From Sordaria brevicollis (lineage: Eukaryota > Ascomycota > Sordariomycetes > Sordariales > Sordariaceae): a DNA stretch of 64,000 bases. The stretch spans positions 558,001-622,000 of the forward strand of contig JAUTDP010000007.1 of the NCBI GenBank assembly GCA_033439795.1. The letters are read 5' to 3'. The stretch's first letter is position 1, and every line of letters starts with the position of its first letter. Position numbers and translations under genes: made by a program. The notes beneath the pieces are model-generated. The model saw nothing but the letters and a program-made list of their open reading frames with translations. It ran no database searches and was not told the DNA's origin. Shown piece by piece: positions 23,650-35,888 of the stretch.

Positions 23650-24450
23650 TTACCCTCTAGATAATTTATTACCCTTATTATCTCCTCCGCTATTAATTTA
23701 CTAATAAACTTCTTCTAAATATCCTAAATAGCGGTTTATAAAGTAATAATATTAGGGATATTCGATAATAACGTAACCGCGGTTATTATCGATTCCTTTA
23801 ATTTATTTTTATTAATACTAAATTTACGCGGGGTAATTAATATTCTTTTATACTTAATTAAAACGGGCTCTTTAATAGGTATAACGGTCTAATTAAAGTT
23901 AATAAATCGCACTTCTATTTATATTTTAATCTCCTTCTTTTTTATTATTAATTTTAATACCGGTATTAATACCGTTTTATTAATAATTCCAATTTCCCCT
24001 CCTCCTTCCTTATTATTATTATTATTATCGCTATTTTCGTTAAAATTAATTTCCCTATTAAATTTCCTATTAATCGAATTACTATTAACCTTATCTTCGT
24101 TTTCCTCTCCATTAGTATTTTCTTCGATTTAATCGTCCTCCCCGCTATTATCCCCTACTTTTCGAATATAATAACCGGATATACGTTTTTTATCGAAGAC
24201 CCTTTTATATATTTTCCAATTCCTTAACGGGGTAGAATAAAGCTAATTATAAAATTTACGTTCGGTATTATAATAGGAGAAGAAATTATTCTAAATTTCT
24301 TTAAAAATAATCGGTAAATTTATAACTTAATTATACTTAATACTTAACGTAATTATTAATTTCTTCTAAATAATAAACTATTTGCGTTTAATATCCTATT
24401 TTTATTTTATTACTTTAACCGTTTAAAGATATAATTAAAGAGGATATTTT
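23650..24450 (-). pseudogene. Degenerate second ORF of the Harbinger element, Myb/SANT-like (tentative)
   Basis: On the minus strand one frame reads, with RIP stops, a Trp-spaced helical block (NNFFSYYNTERKFYNWL, then STPLRNWK, at about 24180-24290) followed by an acidic, Asn/Glu-rich tail. Two-gene Harbinger elements carry a Myb/SANT-like DNA-binding protein of this kind opposite or beside the transposase. The family assignment rests on pattern and context only. Confidence 0.35.
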
Positions 24451-25204
24451 TTTAAAGCCCGTTTAAGTATATATTATTATACTTTATCGAATTTCTTTAT
24501 TTTACTACTTCGAAAATAACCTTTAGTTTTATATTTATTAAATTAAATTATTATTTAATTAATTATTTTACGGGTATAAACGATATATTTAGGCGGAACC
24601 TTAGGAATAAAAGGCTTATATACCCGAAGTTAATTAAAAGCGGTTCGTTTATATTTTTTAATAATATTCTAAATAAATTAAGTAAATAATTAAATTTTTA
24701 TTAATTAAGTAAATTATTTTTAAATTTTAATTAACGTAGTCGATTATAATTAATTAAATTAAATAGAAGGAGGAGGGGGGTTAGCGGTTTAATTAAATTA
24801 AGTTATATTATTTTATAGGGGGGTTAATTAAATTAATAATTAAGAAAGTTAATTTTTATTGGCGGGTATTTCATCGTTATCGATAATCGAAATATATAAA
24901 TAATCGTTAATAAATAGGTTCTAATCGGTTACTCCAACGAAGGATAGGTTAACGGTTTCCTCGATTGCCTTAATTAGGGGATTTTCGTTATTATTTTCTA
25001 TAATAGTCGTTTTGGCTCGTAGAAATAACGAAGAATAGAAATATATAAAGTCAAATTAAGTATTACGAGAATTACGACTTATTACGTGTTTAGAGCAAAG
25101 GCGGTGAGCCAGAAGCTTAATAGCTATACTAGAAACGTATAAACGCATAGAGTAAATTAAGAATGCGGTACTAGCTCTAGCGGCCTCTACTCTAGGACCT
25201 GTAA

Positions 25205-25257
25205 AAGTCACAAAAAATCTAACCGCTGGCACAAGCGGTCCGTTACCGATCAATCCC
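25205..25257 (-). repeat. Right terminal inverted repeat of the Harbinger element
   Basis: The outer 16 bases (25242-25257) are the exact complement of the left end; inner identity is imperfect and includes the matching palindrome-like CCGCTGGCACAAGCGG. It is followed by CAA. The last ~230 bases of the element (about 25020-25257) have near-normal composition, unlike the saturated interior. Confidence 0.75.
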
Positions 25258-25315
25258 CAAGCAAGCGACAACGCAAGTGGTGAGCATCAAAAACCCCTTC
25301 CGGACGGAGGGCGGT

Positions 25316-25360
25316 ATCCAGGTCCGCGCAACGCCCTCCAAAGTCCATTTTAGGCAATTT
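25316..25360 (-). repeat. Left arm of an inverted repeat flanking element 2 (MITE-like)
   Basis: These 45 bp are the reverse complement of 33046-33092 at roughly 90% identity, with weaker similarity outward. Without element 2 the two arms would be ~225 bp apart, forming a ~320-bp hairpin-type sequence. It is not RIP-saturated. Confidence 0.6.
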
Positions 25361-25374
25361 ACTGTGCTACAACA

Positions 25375-25656
25375 TATTACAGGATTAGACCTGTGCTATA
25401 CCCAACACACGCACTAACTACCCTTATAAGTGCCCAGCTCCCTAATGGCCATTCACGATTATAATATATATACTATAGCACGATATAGCCCAAATCTAGT
25501 CACTAATAGTTACGTACAATATTACGTAGGCGTATACGGGCTAGGGCATAGGCTTACGCCTATATATCTAACCCTCTACGTATATTTCCTATTTCCTCTC
25601 CTTCGTACTTTAATATATATCCTAACCTATATTTAATATATATTTAACTTATAATA
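25375..25656 (+). repeat. 5' LTR of element 2 (282 bp)
   Basis: It aligns without gaps to 32547-32828; the differences I checked are transitions. In its left and centre it keeps many CpA sites while TpG is lost. A 68-codon frame here is an LTR artefact, matched by one in the 3' LTR. Confidence 0.9.
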
Positions 25657-28600
25657 ATTTAAAGTACTAAATTATTATACTACGCGCGTATATTAAAGAA
25701 GATTATAATTATTATATTCTAGTTTTAAAATATTAAAGATTCGATTATTAAACGACTATAATAATCGTATACCGGTCCCGCGTATATCGAACTAAATAAA
25801 ATATTAAGACGAATATTATTATTAAATCGCTCGTACCTTTTCTCTTTATTTTATATTTATTAAATATATTAATTTAAGCGATTAATATCTTCTTTAAATT
25901 AATAATTTTCGGTTCCCCCTACTATAAATAACTTTATCGCTATCGCTATTATTAGTACTCTTATAATTATATTCCCGGATAACTTTATTTATTTAAATTT
26001 AGTAAATACTTTATTTATTTTTAATTCTATCGTATTCCCTATTACCGCTATTATCAATTAAATTCTTAATTTTATATTAAACCCTACCTTTTAATTAATA
26101 TTAGTAATTTTTATTAAATTTATTCATTTTAATATCGTCGAAACGGGTATTAAAATATACAATTTCGAAATTGAATTCTAATAAACTAAATCCGACCTTT
26201 AAAATTTAAAAAGCGCCTACGCTACGCTTTAAATTAAATATAATCTTCAATTCTAAAACGTTATAACCGATTATTAATGCGCTATCTCCAATTTTGAAAT
26301 TAAATTATCCGATTTTAAAAATAACTTCCGTTAAACTTTAAAACGCTAAATTAAAAAATATTAAAAGACGATTACCGATCTTCGTTAATATATTACCCAA
26401 ACCTAACCAATTTAAAAAAATTCGTTTAATATAACCGTTAATAACGAAATAGCTACCCTTATTCCTCCTATTAATAACCCTACTAATAATAATAATTATA
26501 AATTAGTATTATAAATAGTAATTATACCCGCTTTTAACGGTATTAGTAATTCGGTTAAACGCGCCGTTAAATTTCGTTACTAAAATATTAATATTTAATT
26601 CGCCTAAGAGGATAACCCAATTTTATTTAATATTATATATATTAAATATTTTTTAATCGCCCGCTCCCTAGTTAATAAGCCTTTTAAAATTATCGAACCC
26701 AAATTCCTTAAGGTTTTATTAGGAGAAGACCCTAAATAACTTATAATCGAGGATTTATTTAAATAAATAAATAAAAAATATAATAACGTTAATACTATTA
26801 TTTAATTTTACCGCGAATTTAAGGAATTAAAGCTTAATAAAATAAAATAATTTAATTTCGAAAATAAATTTATTACTTTAATCGACTATTATAATTTTAA
26901 CAATAATATAAAGGTCTATTATTTCCACGCCTATTTTAATAACCGTTTACATAACGCTATCGCTCTATAGCGCCTTTAGCCCGATAATAATAAATTCGAC
27001 GAATAATTTATAATAACCTACGACTTAATTAAATAATTAAAGGAGAAGGATTAACGTAATAAGGTTATTAGCGGTTCCCGCTTTATTATTAATATTAATA
27101 TTAGTACGTCCGCTTCCAATTTAAGTTTTACTTCCGGTATTATTTCTATTCCCGAATTTATTACTAATTAGGGTAATTCCGTTATAAATTTCGATTCTAT
27201 ATCCCCTATTAATATTTAAATATTTTATATAATTAATAAGGATATTTTCGAATAGCGTATAAAGTCCGGTATTTATACCCATTACGATTATAAGAACTAT
27301 TTTATTACCGAATATAAATTTCGTATTAATTTTAATAAAAACTTATTTATTAACTATTAAAAGAAGGATAAAGAGGCGAAGGATAAAAGGAATAAAAATA
27401 AGGGTAATAATAATAATTCCGATAATAATAATATTAATAAATAATAGTAACGTCCTACTTACAATTAATACGATTATAATTAATATAATTAATATAACGT
27501 TAACGCTATAAATACGGGCGGCGCTTTAATTTACTATAGTATTTTAGCCCTAAATAATTATTATATACCCCTTATTTACTACCCTAACCTTATATACCCT
27601 TACGGTTTTATAGGCCTAATTATAAATAATAAGAATAATTTTATTAATAATTAGGGAAATGTATAGCTTCCTATTTAAATTATAATTGGAAGCTACCGTT
27701 TATTAGGTATAGAAATAAATAATAAAGGAATATCTTTATAAAATTAAATATTATAAAGATTTATTAATTTTTTATAAATAACCGTTATAAATACTTTAAT
27801 TTATTAAATCTTTCTATTTATTTATTTTATAAACCGTATAAAATATATTATACCGCCCTTATTAATAACGGATATACTATTTTTAATTTTATTAATCGTT
27901 ATTTTATTATTTATAATAACTTTCTTTTATTCCCTTTTTAAATCCCTAAATTATTATATTTAACCGACGGCTAAACTAAAAGTAATATTACGCACTTTAA
28001 TAGATTAATTATAAACGTTAGCGTTTATTACGAAATTATCGACCTTTTAATTTATAATTTAACCGATAATAACCTAATAATTTTTAATTACTTATAATTA
28101 ATTTATTATACCCTTAGTATCGATTAATTTAGCGATTATTTTACTTTTAGCTAATTTTACGAACGCTGCGGTTATTTCCTATAGGGAGTACTTCTTTATT
28201 TTTACTACGTATTTCTATTTCGTAAATATTAATAAATCCCCTTCGTTACGTTATTAATTACCCCCCTTAAAATTATCCTTAATATAAGGCTTATATATTA
28301 AAAGCCTTTAGTAAAAGATATTTCCAATGAGGGCGAATTAGATATTCCCTCCCTAATAGAATCCGTTCGTAGGATTTTAATTTTTGTAATAATACGATGC
28401 GTTGCCCGTTAAAAATTTAATAAATTTAAATAAAAGGTAGTTAATTATATAAGCGCTATATTTATAAATAAAATTATCGGTGGACAAACCTTTATATTTA
28501 TAATTATAATATATTATTTTCCCCCGCCGCTATTTCGTATAATATTTATACTTTGTAAATTCGTTAAAGGAGTTTATATTTTATTCCCTAATTATTATAC

Positions 28601-31600
28601 TACAATTTGCCTTTATTATATCTTTAAAAGCCCCTTCGATTTAAACGATATTAAGGAATTATTAATAATTATATTTAATTAATTCGCCGAAAAATATAAA
28701 TTTTAAATTATTTGAACGATATAAATAAATATAGCGAAGGATATTTAACGTATATTCGACGAAGATAAAATAATAAAAAAGAAGGGCGTTTTAACGCTTA
28801 ATGTAATTAACGAATCCTTTATAATTAATATAATTAAAAACGTTATAAACGGTAAAATATATTATTATAAAAAGTTCTTCGGTAATAATTATTATATTTA
28901 AATCGATACTCTTTACGGTATTAGTATTAAAGAAGTAATTAGAATAATTAGGGTATCCGCGTTTATAATACTTATAAAATACGCTTCCGATTTTAAAATA
29001 TATAAAAATACTATTAATAATTATTTTATTATTAATAGTATTAATATTAATAAAATTATTTCTAAAAACGTTATAAAATTCTATAAAAAAGCCGATAAAC
29101 CTCTTAAAACCGATACCTAAATTTAAACTAAATTCCCCTATTAATATTAATAATAAACGAATAATTTTAGATAAAAAATAGTTAATATACTTCCTCCGAA
29201 TAAATTATATAATTTTAAATTCGAATTTAAATTTAACGCTATATTATTTACGTTTTATAACTATATTTTTAACCTAAAAGAATTTAGCGTTATTAAAAAA
29301 TAAATCGACGATAATTTTAAAAAGAAGTTTATCCGGCCGTTATAATTAGAAGCCTCCGTTCCCGTCCTTTTAATTAAGAAATTAGGCGGCGGAATCCGCG
29401 TTTATATTAATTATCGGGGTATTAATAACGTTATTTTTAAATCCCGCTACCCGCTCCCTTTAATTAAGGAAACCTTCGATACGATTTATTGCATTAAAAT
29501 CTTTACGAAGTTCGATATTATTATTATTTTTAATTACGTCCGTATTAAAGAAGGATATAAGTAGTTTATTACGTTTATAATACGGTTCGGGCTATTCGAA
29601 TTTTTAGTAGTACCTTTTAATCTTTAAGGCGCGCTAAGCGCCTTCTAAAATTATATTAACGATCTCCTATATAATATTTTCGACGTTTACGCGATTATTT
29701 ACTTTAATAATATCCTTATTTATTTTAATAACGAAAAAGATTATAAACGTTATATTAATAATATCCTTAAATATTTTATTAAAGTAAGCCTTAATATCGA
29801 TATTAATAAATACGAATTTTATACGAAATATATAAAATATTTTAATTTTATTATAATATTAGGAGGTATCGAAATAAATTTAAATAAGGTTAAAATTATT
29901 TTCGAATAAATATTATTATAATCCAAAAAGTCCTTATAATAATTCCTAAATTTCGCGAATTTCTACTATTAATTTATAAAAAACTTTTTAATAATGGCCT
30001 TACTTTTATACGAATTAATAAAGAAGGATATATTATAATTATAATCCGACTACTATTAATCTACGTTTGAAGCTCTAAAAAAGGCCTTCGTTATTAGATT
30101 AATTTTGAGGATTTATAATTAGATTAAAAAAACCGTCGTCGAAATTAACGTTTCGAATTAGGTAATAGGCGGTATATTCTTATAATATGGGGACGATAAT
30201 ATATTATACCCCGTTACCTATTTCTTTACGAAATATTCCGTTTAAGAATATAATTACGATATTTATAATAAAGAATTTTTAATTATTATTAAAATATTAG
30301 AAGAATAGCAACCGGAATTCGAAGGCGTATAATAACCTTTTAATATCCTTATAAATTATAAAAATTTAAAGATATTTACGATTAATAAATAATTAATATA
30401 ATGTTATATATAGTAATTCCAATTTTTATCCTACTTTAATTTCTAGATTTAATATACCCCCGGCTTTAAGAATTTACGTCCGGACGTATTTAATCGTAAG
30501 CCTAACGATATCCTTACCGGGGTTAAAAATAAACGTTTAACCGTCCGCTAACGTATATTATTATAATTTTTATAGTTTGTAAATGGATATTTTAACGATT
30601 TTGCGGTATATTTTTCCCTATCCTTTATAAGCGATTACGAAAATAAATTTATCGATAATATTATTCTAAATAATTATAAGAATTTTATATTCCTTTAAAA
30701 GGTTATTTCCGTTTTAAATAACCTAAACGTTTATAATTAATTAGTTTCCGTCCGTAAAGTTTTATATAAAATTTTTAACGAATATTAGATTATATTTAAC
30801 GGTATAGCGAAATAGCGAGGCTATATTATTATCGACCTTTATAATAAGGAATTTTAATTTTAATTAATTAGCCGCTAATATAATTCGCTTAATGCGGGCT
30901 ACCCCGGGCGTAATATTATATACGAATTATTATCCTACGAATTCTATTAGGAGGGGATAATTAACAATATTTGCGTTTTTTATAAAATATACCTCCTATA
31001 TATAAAAACGAAATTCTTTAAGCGGGGATATATTAACCTTTTTAAAATTATCCCGGTTATTATAGTACTATAGACCGTAATTTCGGTCGATTACGTTATT
31101 CTATTGCTAAGTAATATATACTTTAATTAAAAGTTTAAATATATTTACGTCGTTATAAATTAATTAATTAAAATACGGTATTTTATTCTAACGGTTATAC
31201 TATCCGTTAAGGAATTAATAAAATAATTTATCGATAAGGTTTATTACTTTTATAAATTTTTAAATTCTATCCTCTCCGATTATAATACGTAATTCGTATT
31301 CTATTTTTAATTATCCCTTTATAAATAATTGGGAATAACGTATAAATTTACTTCTATTTTCTACCCGTAAATTAATACCTAAATAGAATATATTAACGTT
31401 AAAATAAAATAATATTTCCGTTTATACGTTAATTAATTTTAAATAGATTAGGTTAAATAATTCCCCCTCGCTAAATTTATAAAAAATAACGCTATTTTTT
31501 CTTTAATAAATTTATCCCCCTTCTTTATTAATTATAGATATTACCCCTATATAAATATTAAACTTCGTAATTTACTACTTCCTATATTATTATTCGCGTA

Positions 31601-32546
31601 ATTAAAAGAATATTATAAAATTAACGAATTTGCCGATTAATTTAAAAAAATTTAGGACTTTACGGTCTAATAAACGAAATAAATTTAAAACTAATATAAG
31701 GAGAACGCTAATAAACGTCATATCGATTTAGTAAAATATAAATTTAAGGATATAATATTATTCGATACTTCTAACCTTTTTAACGGCCGTTTATATATTA
31801 AACTCTCCCCCTACTAGGAGGGCTTATTTATAATCTTTAAATCCGATATTTATACCGTTAAATTAAAGCTCTTTAATAATATAAAATATTCGCTTACTTT
31901 TTATATCTTTATAATATAACGCTAATTCGGCCAAAATCTTTTTAATTAAATAACCGATTCCGATATTTATATTAACGAAGGAAGAATAATAATTTATACT
32001 AATAAATACAAAAAATACGTAGAATAGGGCTTCGATAAATTAATAAACGTTGAATAGTAAAATAAGAATTATTATTAATATTATTTAATTAAATAGAAGG
32101 GCGATTACGAATTAATTTAGGAAAAGGTTAATAACGTTATTAATTACGAAGTACGATTCTAGGAATTCTACTATAAATACCCCGATAAACCTATATTACC
32201 CCGCGTTTAAAACCTTTTCGATCGATTCTATTAAGAGGAATGAAATATTATAATAACGGACTCCGCCACTACTACCGCCTATAACGAGCCCCCGTGCCGT
32301 TATTCCGCCCGATTAATATAATAATTCGCTATTTCAAAGACGGAAACGTTATTATTAAAAAAGGAGGAGGAAGAGGGGTTAATAGAAATAATAATAAAGA
32401 TTGTATAATTTTTAATAAATAAATAGTTTAGGATATAATTAACGTTACGTTTGGGAGCGTTTAACGAATTATTAAAGGATTCTAGGATATAATTATATAT
32501 ATATATAGATTTTTCAACTCTACGAACTTCTTTTAAAGGGGGATAG
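25657..32546 (+). pseudogene. Degenerate gag-pol of element 2
   Basis: The internal region is saturated with TAA/TAG stops and has almost no CpA or TpG. Piecewise reading gives the chromovirus domain order listed for the element. No intact gene. Confidence 0.8.
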
Positions 32547-32828
32547 TATTATAGGATTAGACCTATATTATATTTAGTATACGTACTAATTACCCTTATA
32601 GGTACCCAATTCCTTGGTGGCTATTTACGATTATAGTATATATATTATAGTACGATATGGCCTAGATTTGGTTATTAGTGGTTACGTGCAGTATTACGTA
32701 GGCGTATACGGGCTGGGGTATGGGCTCGCGCCTATATATCTAGCCTTCTACGTATACTTCCTATTTCCTCTCCTTCGTACTTCAATACATATCCTAACCT
32801 ATACCTAACGTGCACTCAGCCCGTGATA
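32547..32828 (+). repeat. 3' LTR of element 2 (282 bp)
   Basis: It is preceded by AAAGGGGGATAG and followed by CAACA. Most differences from the 5' copy are C-to-T at CpA with TpG kept, the opposite strand bias to the 5' LTR. The last ~40 bases keep normal composition. Confidence 0.9.
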
Positions 32829-33045
32829 CAACAACAATGTCCCTCAACACTTCTATTCCTGAACCTACCACACTCAATTTAAAAGATAGAATACCCATTC
32901 AAATTCCCAACCTTTGTTTCCATCTATTTTATTCCTATACTTAGCGGAGTAGAGCAAAAAGCCGGGTATTGGGGGCGCTAAGTTTCGTAGAAGGGATTTC
33001 CAAAAGGTCACTTTTTATCCGTGCGGTGGCTAAAGGTGGCACGGA

Positions 33046-33092
33046 AAATTACCTAAAATGGACTTTGGAGGAGGTTGCGCGGACCTGGATGC
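33046..33092 (+). repeat. Right arm of the inverted repeat flanking element 2
   Basis: Partner of 25316-25360 in opposite orientation. Similarity fades to the right after about 33092 but can be followed weakly to about 33140. Confidence 0.6.
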
Positions 33093-34213
33093 ACACTCCC
33101 TTCCGGACAAGAAAGGGTGTTCTTCCTCTCCACCTTTTCCTCCACCTGCATCCACTTCCCCCGCATTCGCATCTGGTTGGGCTCCCCGGCGTCCTGTCTG
33201 GATGGAGACTGGAGAGACAGAGATGGGGCCAGGGAGGCAAGTCGGGTGAGGGATTGACATTCTGGGGGAGGATGCGAAATGAGATGCTTGGCCTGCTTGG
33301 CCTGCTTGGCGTCTCTATCGACACGAGAGAGAAAACTCCCGTCATCCCCCCAAGCATGGCATCCAGAACGCTGGGCAGAGAACACCTCATGAACGGTCAA
33401 AGAAAAAGAAAAGGCAGTGATGGATCATGAACCGGAAAGACATCTGTGTAGATGCTCATGTGGTCACATGTTTTCTACGTCATGGCCATTTACCGATTGT
33501 GGCGGATAAATAGCCAACAGGAAAGCGAGCCATGCCCGTCCATCCATCGGTACTTTTTGTGTATGTACGACGACGAGGTGAGTGAGGACCAGAGAACCGA
33601 ACTGACACCGTCAGACATGGACATGGCCAGAAAGGCCTCTCTACAAAGGGTTAGGGTTCCAATATATGGGAGAAACGCCGCTGATCCAATGGCTGGTGAG
33701 CCTGGTGGTGACCTTCACCTTGGCACAACTCGAGAGGTGTGGTTGACTGGTCGGGTTGGGGAGGCTTGGGGAACCAGAAGGCGTCGGAGATACTGCTCGA
33801 TAGGGCTAGTCTCATCTCCATTCATGGTTGCATGGCGCGCAATTAGGCACATGGAGAAGTCGAGGATGCCTTCGTCAATCTCTTTGTTGGGGTGGTGGCA
33901 AGCCAGGATGACCCAGCGGCGCGATGTGGTGGTTGAAGGGGGGGACGGCGATCCCTAGCACAGCTAGAACAGGCACTAGCAACTGAGCTTTTTTGGCCTC
34001 TTTTCCCTCCTTGTCTGAGAAAGCTGCTCGCCGATTTCTGCAACCACAGAGAGCAGCATGGGCACAGCTACGGAGGAGCCTGGCTCAAGCGAGCCAAGCA
34101 GCTTTTGGGGAAGAGTGGAAGGGGAGCATGGAATCCCTGCAACCATCACATCCACTTCCCTTTGTGTTGAGTCGCTCCTACCCGCTCCTCCCTAGTGCCT
34201 CCCCCAATACCCA

Positions 34214-34249
34214 CCCCCCCCCCCCCCCCCCCCCCCCCCAAGCTCGTAA
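34214..34249. repeat. Homopolymer tract of 36 C
   Basis: An uninterrupted run of 36 cytosines (guanines on the other strand) in otherwise ordinary intergenic DNA, about 420 bp upstream of the next gene's ATG. The exact length may be unreliable because homopolymers are hard to sequence. Confidence 0.9.
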
Positions 34250-34672
34250 CGGAAGTCACTGCAAGTCTCTTCGCAGTTTCTGTGTGGACTGTGGACGGTG
34301 GTAGGTCTGACTGGTCTGGTAGCATCGGGCGGAATTTGGTTTATAACAACCACCTGGTCTCCGTTGCCCGTCTCGATTTCCTATTTCCTGTCTGGCTCCT
34401 GCTCTCCTTTTCTCATTCTCCTGGTTGAACTATCCGCTTTCTTTTTCTTCTTCCTCCAGGTTGTTGCTGCTCTTCAACCAAGGAATTGTTCTCCTACACC
34501 CAATCAGCAAGGTTGGCTTTTGTGTTCTGGGAAAGGGAATCATAATAGGGGTCCGCCATCCGCACTTACACGGCACACGATCACATACCCCCGGTTGCTT
34601 GCTAGACGGCAAACGCCTTCACCTCACTTACACCCGTCTCACCACAACGAAACCTAAGAAAAATCCTTCAAG

Positions 34673-35888
34673 ATGGATAACAAGCCCGAGTACACTCAGA
34701 CGGAGAATGTCGTCGACAAGCCGCGCAAGAGAGGCTGCGCCGGCCACTGCGCCAAGTTCTGGTGGGCCTACTTGATCGCGGTCATTGTCATCGTTGTCAT
34801 TGTCGTCCCTGTTATGTAAGTTGAGAATGAATTTTTGATGAGTAAAAAGTTGTGTCTTGTCACTAACACTCATACCATAGCCTCCTTGTTGCTGTCCCCA
34901 AGATCGCTCAGGAGAAGCTCGACCATGCTGAGCTTATCCTTGACAGTATCAAGATGACCGACTCCCGGGCTCAGAACTTCACCATGTCTATCAACACTGA
35001 GATCAAGAGTGACGGAAAAGTTAAGGCTAGGATCGAGCCTTTCGAGGGTGTCATGTACCTGGAGGATGTCCCGGAGCACAAGCCTTTCGCCAGGGTCCAG
35101 TTCCCCGAGACCAACAGCGACAAGTCCCAGACCGTCAACGTTACCCAGTTCACCGCGATTGACGACATGGCCGCTTTCACCCAGTTCAACACCTGGCTCC
35201 TGCATAACGACACTTTCAGAGTTACCGTCAAGGGTGACACCAAGGTTCACGTCAAGGGTATCGCCAGGGCTTATCCCGTCACCTTCAAGAAGACCATTGA
35301 CATGCCCGGTAAGCATCTTTTGCCATCGAGTGTTGCCTACCGAATGACTAACAGAATCAATAGGCCTCCGTCTGCTTAAGGGAACCCAAGTCTACAACAC
35401 CACCGTCGACCCCAAGGCTAATGCTACGGCCGGTATCAACAACTTCTTCGGCACCGTCAGAATCCCCAACTACTCCAAGGTTTCTTTCGAGCTGGTATGT
35501 CTCACACCGCATCTCGTTCATTCTAACTCGACATGCTAACACGTCATTTCCCCAGGGCAACGTTTCCTTCCACAACTACCTCCTTGACAAGGAAATTGGC
35601 ACCGTCTACCTCGACAACCTTTCCCTCAAGCCCGGCGATGACAATGTTTATCCTATGCGCGCTACCATCACTGACCTCGGCTCTGTTACCGGCCTTGTCA
35701 TCGAGAAGCCTTACTGCGACAAGGAGAATGGTGTCCTTCCCTTCAAGCTTCGTGGCAAGACCGTTGTCAACAAGGGCGAGAACCTCACCTATATTGCTGA
35801 CGCCTTGGCGACCGGAAACCAGACCGTCTACATTGACATTCGCGGCACTGTCAAGCGCTCGATGGGCCTTGATCTTGGCTGCGTTTGA
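34673..35888 (+). CDS. Membrane-anchored DUF3712-like protein, four exons
   Basis: Exons: 34673-34815, 34881-35308, 35364-35494 and 35556-35888, giving 344 residues; all introns have GT...AG ends (GTAAGT, GTAAGC, GTATGT) and phases agree. A basic, Cys-containing cytosolic N-terminus (KPRKRGCAGHC) precedes one strongly hydrophobic segment at about 30-54. The rest is a beta-rich extracytoplasmic domain with N-glycosylation-type sites (for example NFT, NVT, NTT, NAT, NVS, NLT). This layout and the FKLRGKT/VNKGENLTYI stretch resemble fungal DUF3712 proteins, which are related in fold to LEA-2-like domains. Function unknown; a type II membrane or cell-periphery role is inferred. The ATG sits in a good context (CAAGATGG). 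Family assignment is from memory and moderate. Confidence 0.75.

Larger units (their letters stand above)
13961..25257. mobile_element. PIF/Harbinger-type DNA transposon, RIP-mutated, split by a nested LTR retrotransposon
   Basis: The ends are a perfect 16-bp inverted repeat (GGGATTGATCGGTAAC at 13961-13976 and its complement at 25242-25257), with weaker identity for ~30 bp further in. Both ends are flanked by the 3-bp duplication CAA (13958-13960 and 25258-25260); 3-bp duplications are typical of PIF/Harbinger elements. Inside is a degraded transposase with the Harbinger-style YVLAG block before the insertion and a conserved Asp/Gly block plus final helix after it. On the minus strand further right is a second degraded frame resembling the Myb/SANT-like partner protein. 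Removing the nested LTR element and one TAATC copy leaves about 3.6 kb, a normal size. The strand of the transposase is +. Confidence 0.75.
25375..32828 (+). mobile_element. Ty3/gypsy chromovirus LTR retrotransposon, element 2, RIP-mutated
   Basis: 7,454 bp, flanked by CAACA (25370-25374 and 32829-32833), with two 282-bp LTRs. The internal domain order is the same as in element 1: knuckle position 27274-27315, RT at about 29200-30000 (active-site block at about 29690-29730 reading Asn-Asn), RNase H at about 30100-30520, integrase at about 30800-31850, chromodomain-like block at about 32030-32170, and a polypurine tract before the 3' LTR (about 32534-32546). It belongs to the same family as element 1 but is a different copy. 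It is RIP-destroyed, with the outer end of the 3' LTR least damaged. Confidence 0.9.
32834..34672. other. Intergenic region between the island and the DUF3712-like gene
   Basis: Composition returns to normal. It holds the inverted-repeat arm, a 36-base C run and the 5' flank of the gene at 34673. Open frames of up to ~168 codons occur (for example 33452-33958) but show no domain or splice support, so I call no gene. The part from about 34420 is pyrimidine-rich and probably promoter/5' UTR. Confidence 0.4.

Noticed and set aside
14000..25000. AT-rich block as mitochondrial DNA insertion or centromere
   Set aside because: LTR pairs with target duplications, chromovirus domains and CpA depletion explain it as RIP-mutated transposons; the block is short and flanked by ordinary genes.
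25056..25271. 71-codon minus-strand frame of normal composition
   Set aside because: It overlaps the right inverted repeat of the Harbinger element and has no recognisable domain.
25430..25636. Pair of similar small proteins at 25430-25636 and 32614-32808
   Set aside because: They are the same frame in the two LTRs of element 2; similarity comes from the LTR repeat, not from genes.
33452..33958. 168-codon plus-strand frame upstream of the DUF3712-like gene
   Set aside because: No domain, no splice support, and overlapping frames on the other strand are equally good.
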